NCBI GenBank assembly: GCA_026994745.1
Contig: JALWPZ010000229.1
Coordinates: 1-43,202, forward strand
From: Campylobacteraceae bacterium
GTDB taxonomy: Bacteria; Campylobacterota; Campylobacteria; Campylobacterales; Sulfurovaceae
Length of the DNA: 43,202 nucleotides
Direction of reading: 5' to 3'
Positions 40,475 through 43,202 of this stretch are shown one piece after another. The position numbers were made by a program, and so were the translations under genes. Each line of letters starts with the position of its first letter. Position 1 is the first letter of the stretch. The notes beneath the pieces are model-generated. The model saw only the letters and a list, made by a program, of their open reading frames with translations. It ran no database searches and was not told the origin of the DNA.

Positions 40475-41300
40475 GCGGGCCTTCACCTCGGCGCTCTCTT
40501 CCCTCTTCGGACGCTTCGCCGGCCACTCCTTTCCCCGTCCCGTCCAGCGTGTGATCAACGGCGCCTATGTCAAAGCGATGGGGCTGGAGATGGGGGAGTT
40601 CCGGGAAGCCCGGAGTTATCCGAGCCTCAACGCACTCTTTACCCGGGCTCTGGAGGCGAAGCGGCGGATGGATCCCGACCCGTCGGTGGTGGTCTCTCCC
40701 TGTGACGCAAAGATCAGCGACTTCGGGACCATCGAAAAGGGGCAGGCCTACCAGATCAAGGGGATGCCCTACGATACGGCCGCGTTGCTGGGGAAAGCCT
40801 GGGCTTCGGAGGCTTCGGGCTTGGAGGGGGGAGCCTATGCCAACTTCTACCTCTCTCCCCGGGATTACCACCGCTACCACGCCCCTTTCGATCTGAGGAT
40901 CGAAGGGGTGAGCCATATTCCGGGCAAACTCTATCCGGTCAATATGCCGCTGCTGAGGAACAAGCTCAATCTCTTCATCGAGAACGAGCGGGTGGTCCTG
41001 GCGGCGAGGGACCGATCCGGACGGCGACACTTTCTGGTCCTGGTGGGTGCCCTCAACGTGGGAAAGATGGTGGTGAGTTTCGAAGAGCGGATCCATACCA
41101 ATTCCACAGCGCGGGAGCCGGTGACCTATCGTTACGAGGAGGCCAAGAGCTTGCAAAAAGGCGAGCTGTTCGGCTGGTTCGAGATGGGATCGACCATCGT
41201 GATCCTCAGTGAACCCCGAAGCCTAACGTGGGATCTGCAGATCGGGCAGAAGGTTCGCTTCGCCCAGAGTATCGGACGATTGGAGGAGGCAGAATCATGA
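40467..41300 (+). CDS. psd: Phosphatidylserine decarboxylase proenzyme
   Basis: A 277-residue proenzyme that makes phosphatidylethanolamine at the inner membrane. Self-cleavage should occur at the Gly-Ser of the motif MGST (in WFEMGSTIVIL), making a pyruvoyl group on the serine. The catalytic Asp and His are in VSPCDAKISDFG and YLSPRDYHRYHAPFD. The short alpha subunit after the cleavage site is complete. Translation starts inside the end of the ferritin-like gene, and the stop overlaps the next start (ATGA). Confidence 0.95.
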   Translation: MARRAFTSALSSLFGRFAGHSFPRPVQRVINGAYVKAMGLEMGEFREARSYPSLNALFTRALEAKRRMDPDPSVVVSPCDAKISDFGTIEKGQAYQIKGMPYDTAALLGKAWASEASGLEGGAYANFYLSPRDYHRYHAPFDLRIEGVSHIPGKLYPVNMPLLRNKLNLFIENERVVLAARDRSGRRHFLVLVGALNVGKMVVSFEERIHTNSTAREPVTYRYEEAKSLQKGELFGWFEMGSTIVILSEPRSLTWDLQIGQKVRFAQSIGRLEEAES

Positions 41301-42205
41301 AGATCAAAGAGATTCAGGAATTCGCGGACATACGCACCAAAGCAAGGGCGTACCTCTGTTACATCATGGAACGGAACCTGCCCAACCGCCTGCCGGGGAT
41401 CACCCTGGACGATCTGGTCACCGGGATGAAGAAGATCAGCAACGAGATCGGGCGGGTCGACAGCATCTACATCCTCGACCCGCTGGGACGGCAGGTGACC
41501 AACACGGTCAGCATCGATCCGAAATACGCCCGCAAAGGGGCCGGGGAGAACCGGAACAACCGGGCCTACTACTATCGTGTGATCCGGGAGAAGCGCTGCG
41601 TGCTCACCGACCCCTATCCCTCCCTGGGCGGAAACAAACTGGTGGTGACCGCCGCCTATCCGGTCTTCGACGACAAGGGAGAGCTGATCTACATCGTCTG
41701 CGTGGACATTACGCTGGAGAACATTCTCAATTTCGTCCACCCCACCTCCATCGACTCCTACATCGGTACCTTCAACCGCTGGGTCTACGGATCCTTCAGC
41801 GTCGCACTCTTCGCCGTGGCGCTGCTGCTGTTCGTCAAGGGGATCGACAGTTTCATCACCTACGGATTGCAGTTCGAGCAGATCAGCGTCAAGGATATGT
41901 TCGAATCGACGATCCTGTTGACCCTCTCTCTGGCGATCTTCGATCTGGTCAAGGCGATCTTCGAGGAGGAGGTCCTGGGAGCCCATAAGAAACATGCCGA
42001 GGACGACATCCACAAGACCATGGTCCGCTTCCTGGGCTCCATCATCATTGCCCTGGCCATCGAGGCCCTGATGCTGGTCTTCAAATTCGCCATCACCGAC
42101 CCCAACAAACTCCTCTATGCCGTGGGGCTCCTGCTGGGGATCACGGCCCTGATGCTTGGGCTCTCGGTCTATCTGCGGGCGATCGATCGGACGAGACGGA
42201 AATAG
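41297..42205 (+). CDS. PDC/Cache-sensor membrane protein
   Basis: A 302-residue protein. The N-terminal part (about 1-155) is a PDC/Cache-like sensor: SIYILDPLGRQVTN, NNRAYYYRVIREKRCVLTDP, and LVVTAAYPVFDDKGELIYIV with the closing VCVDITLENIL. About four membrane helices follow (GSFSVALFAVALLLFV, ILLTLSLAIFDLVKAIF, FLGSIIIALAIEALMLVF, GLLLGITALMLGLSVYL). Unusually, there is no leading membrane helix before the sensor and no kinase, cyclase or chemotaxis output domain. The sensor may then be cytoplasmic or fold differently. The ATG overlaps the psd stop. The ligand is unknown. Confidence 0.82.
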   Translation: MKIKEIQEFADIRTKARAYLCYIMERNLPNRLPGITLDDLVTGMKKISNEIGRVDSIYILDPLGRQVTNTVSIDPKYARKGAGENRNNRAYYYRVIREKRCVLTDPYPSLGGNKLVVTAAYPVFDDKGELIYIVCVDITLENILNFVHPTSIDSYIGTFNRWVYGSFSVALFAVALLLFVKGIDSFITYGLQFEQISVKDMFESTILLTLSLAIFDLVKAIFEEEVLGAHKKHAEDDIHKTMVRFLGSIIIALAIEALMLVFKFAITDPNKLLYAVGLLLGITALMLGLSVYLRAIDRTRRK

Positions 42206-42228
42206 ATTTCGTATTTCAAAATTCGGGA

Positions 42229-42882
42229 ATGATGAAGATGGATGAAGTGAAGAAGCGTCTGGTGATCTTCGATATGGACGGGACCCTGCAGGACAGCTCC
42301 CCAGCCATCGCCAACGCGATCAATTTCGTTCGGGGACGCCTGGGGCTCACACCTCTACCTATGGGTGAGATCATCGCCAAGGTCAACGATCCCCATCTCA
42401 ACGCCGCCGAATACTTTTACGAAAACGAGCGTTTCGAACCGGTCCATGAAGAGTGGTTCGCCGATTACTTCAGCCGGCATCATACGGAGCAGATCCGCCT
42501 CTACGACGGGATCGTGCCGTTGCTGGAGGAGTTGAAGTCCGCCGGCTGTCTGCTTGCCGTGGCCACCAACGCCTATCGCCGTTCGACCATCGAATCCCTG
42601 GAGCATCTTGAAATCCACCACTACTTCGATGCCATCGCCAGTTATGATGACGTGGGCCGGGGAAAACCGGCACCCGATATGCTCCATCTGATCCTGGAGG
42701 AGCTGGGAGTCCGGCCCGAAGAGGCGATCTTCGTCGGGGATGGGGAGCGTGACCGGATGGCCGCTCAGGCTGCGGGGATCGACTTTTTGATGGTGGAGTG
42801 GGGTTTCAGCGATCACGACGATGCGATCAAAAGCGTCGAAGAGCTGAGAGACAGGCTCCGGGAGATCTGTTCTTTGAACTGA
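42229..42882 (+). CDS. HAD-family hydrolase, phosphoglycolate phosphatase-like
   Basis: A 217-residue HAD enzyme. Motif I is IFDMDGTLQDSSPA (nucleophile Asp15 if started at 42229), motif II is AVATNAYRR, motif III is the lysine in GRGKPAPDM and motif IV is IFVGDGERDRMAA. The helical cap between 20 and 90 is of the Gph/YjjG type, so phosphoglycolate or a nucleotide is a likely substrate; this cannot be fixed from sequence. ATGs at 42229, 42232 and 42238 are all possible; GGGA nine bases upstream favours the last. Follows the PDC gene by 23 bases. Confidence 0.88.
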   Translation: MMKMDEVKKRLVIFDMDGTLQDSSPAIANAINFVRGRLGLTPLPMGEIIAKVNDPHLNAAEYFYENERFEPVHEEWFADYFSRHHTEQIRLYDGIVPLLEELKSAGCLLAVATNAYRRSTIESLEHLEIHHYFDAIASYDDVGRGKPAPDMLHLILEELGVRPEEAIFVGDGERDRMAAQAAGIDFLMVEWGFSDHDDAIKSVEELRDRLREICSLN

Positions 42883-42979
42883 TATACTCCACGACGCCCA
42901 GCACCTGGGAGTCTCATAGGAGCGATAGCAGGATTGTGCCGTTTCCCTTCCGCCGCTGGGTGGAAGGCCACTTCAACAC

Positions 42980-43202
42980 TTATCGTTTTTTCCGAAGAAC
43001 TTCCCCGATCTTTTCGAGTTTCTGGAGCAGCTGGGACTCTCCGGCGACGAACTGTTTCTCGATGGAGCGGCCGGAGAGGGCCCGCAGAGCCACTTCGGCG
43101 AAGAAGGCGAAGGCGAAGGCTCCCAGCAGGTAGTAGGGGATCGCCGGCATCTGATGGCGGGTGTAGATCAGGGTCAGGACCGTGACGGCGAACATACTGA
43201 AA
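42980..43202 (-). CDS. Membrane protein, C-terminal end (continues past right edge)
   Basis: The last 70 or so codons of a minus-strand gene; the frame is open to the window edge. Two membrane segments are visible (MFAVTVLTLIYTR and IPYYLLGAFAFAFFAEVAL), followed by a charged C-terminal coiled helix (QLLQKLEKIGEVLRKKR). An ATG at 43195 is in frame but may be internal. Family not recognised. It converges on the HAD gene across a 97-base gap with an imperfect CCTTCC/GGAAGG hairpin and no U-run. Confidence 0.55.
   Translation of the reverse strand, partial: FSMFAVTVLTLIYTRHQMPAIPYYLLGAFAFAFFAEVALRALSGRSIEKQFVAGESQLLQKLEKIGEVLRKKR

Noticed and set aside
42883-42979. Terminator CCTTCC/GGAAGG at 42946-42967
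   Set aside because: The loop is ten bases and there is no U-run, so support is too weak for a separate feature.

Overview
The window looks like a chromosomal segment of a free-living Campylobacterota (Epsilonproteobacteria) with unusually high G+C for that phylum, in the range of Nitratifractor or Sulfurovum-like deep-sea lineages. The evidence is gene content and order. The run pyrD, M16 peptidase, dapA, SDR/FabL, pgsA matches the order known from Helicobacter and Campylobacter. PglB is a single-subunit bacterial oligosaccharyltransferase with the WWDYG motif, MqnA belongs to the futalosine menaquinone pathway, and tolB, cpoB-like and slyD lie together as in Campylobacter. Promoters show clear TATAAT -10 boxes with weak -35 boxes. 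Genus and species are not proven from sequence alone.

Layout. 1-4.6 kb: the start of a degenerate sigma-54-activator-like AAA+ gene (leaving the window on the left), purL coupled to a secreted protein, cutA, ruvA and a Ser/Gly/Asp-rich lipoprotein. 4.8-9.8 kb, minus strand: pyrD, M16 peptidase, dapA, fabL-like enoyl reductase and pgsA (pyrimidine, lysine/cell-wall and lipid synthesis). 10-13.9 kb: a small exported protein, an MsrA-thioredoxin-MsrB fusion, a stranded HigA-like HTH gene, and two secreted proteins of which one is DUF3298/RsiV-like. 14-18.2 kb: cysS, a MazF-type toxin-antitoxin pair, a NYN/OST-HTH RNA-binding protein, a flavin reductase and chorismate mutase. 18.3-23.3 kb: a SUF iron-sulfur operon (sufB, C, D, E, T, then a NifX-like gene) with no sufS. 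23.4-26.1 kb: tolB, cpoB-like and slyD, with pal missing between the first two. 26.3-30.7 kb: pglB, gltX, mqnA. 31-33 kb: moaD, moaE, moeA (molybdopterin). 33-38.7 kb: gyrB, a degenerate GGDEF/EAL protein, queF, DUF2853, a 50-residue gene, and an S24 (CI/LexA-like) regulator. 38.9 kb: tRNA-Leu(CAG). 39.1-43.2 kb: an overlapping gene string of IscU-like, ferritin-like, psd, PDC-sensor membrane protein and HAD phosphatase, then the end of a membrane gene entering from the right.

The most striking feature is non-coding. Many intergenic gaps between 5.4 and 31.8 kb carry short arrays of perfect or near-perfect 7-bp repeats. There are at least eight different 7-mer words, and most arrays have four units (about 28 bp). 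They are joined to a recurring unit, a TTTTGGTATGC-like motif followed by a 7-bp hairpin whose stem changes in a compensatory way between copies. Two copies are followed by a predicted three-way-junction element that also covaries. Other hairpins sit exactly over stop codons. A second, unrelated palindromic family (CGTCAT, stem, CTYGA loop, stem, ATCCA) occurs as an inverted pair between genes and once inside the msrAB reading frame, where it encodes RHSGLDPESR. Together these make a composite repeat system that is the best candidate here for something undescribed in this phylum.
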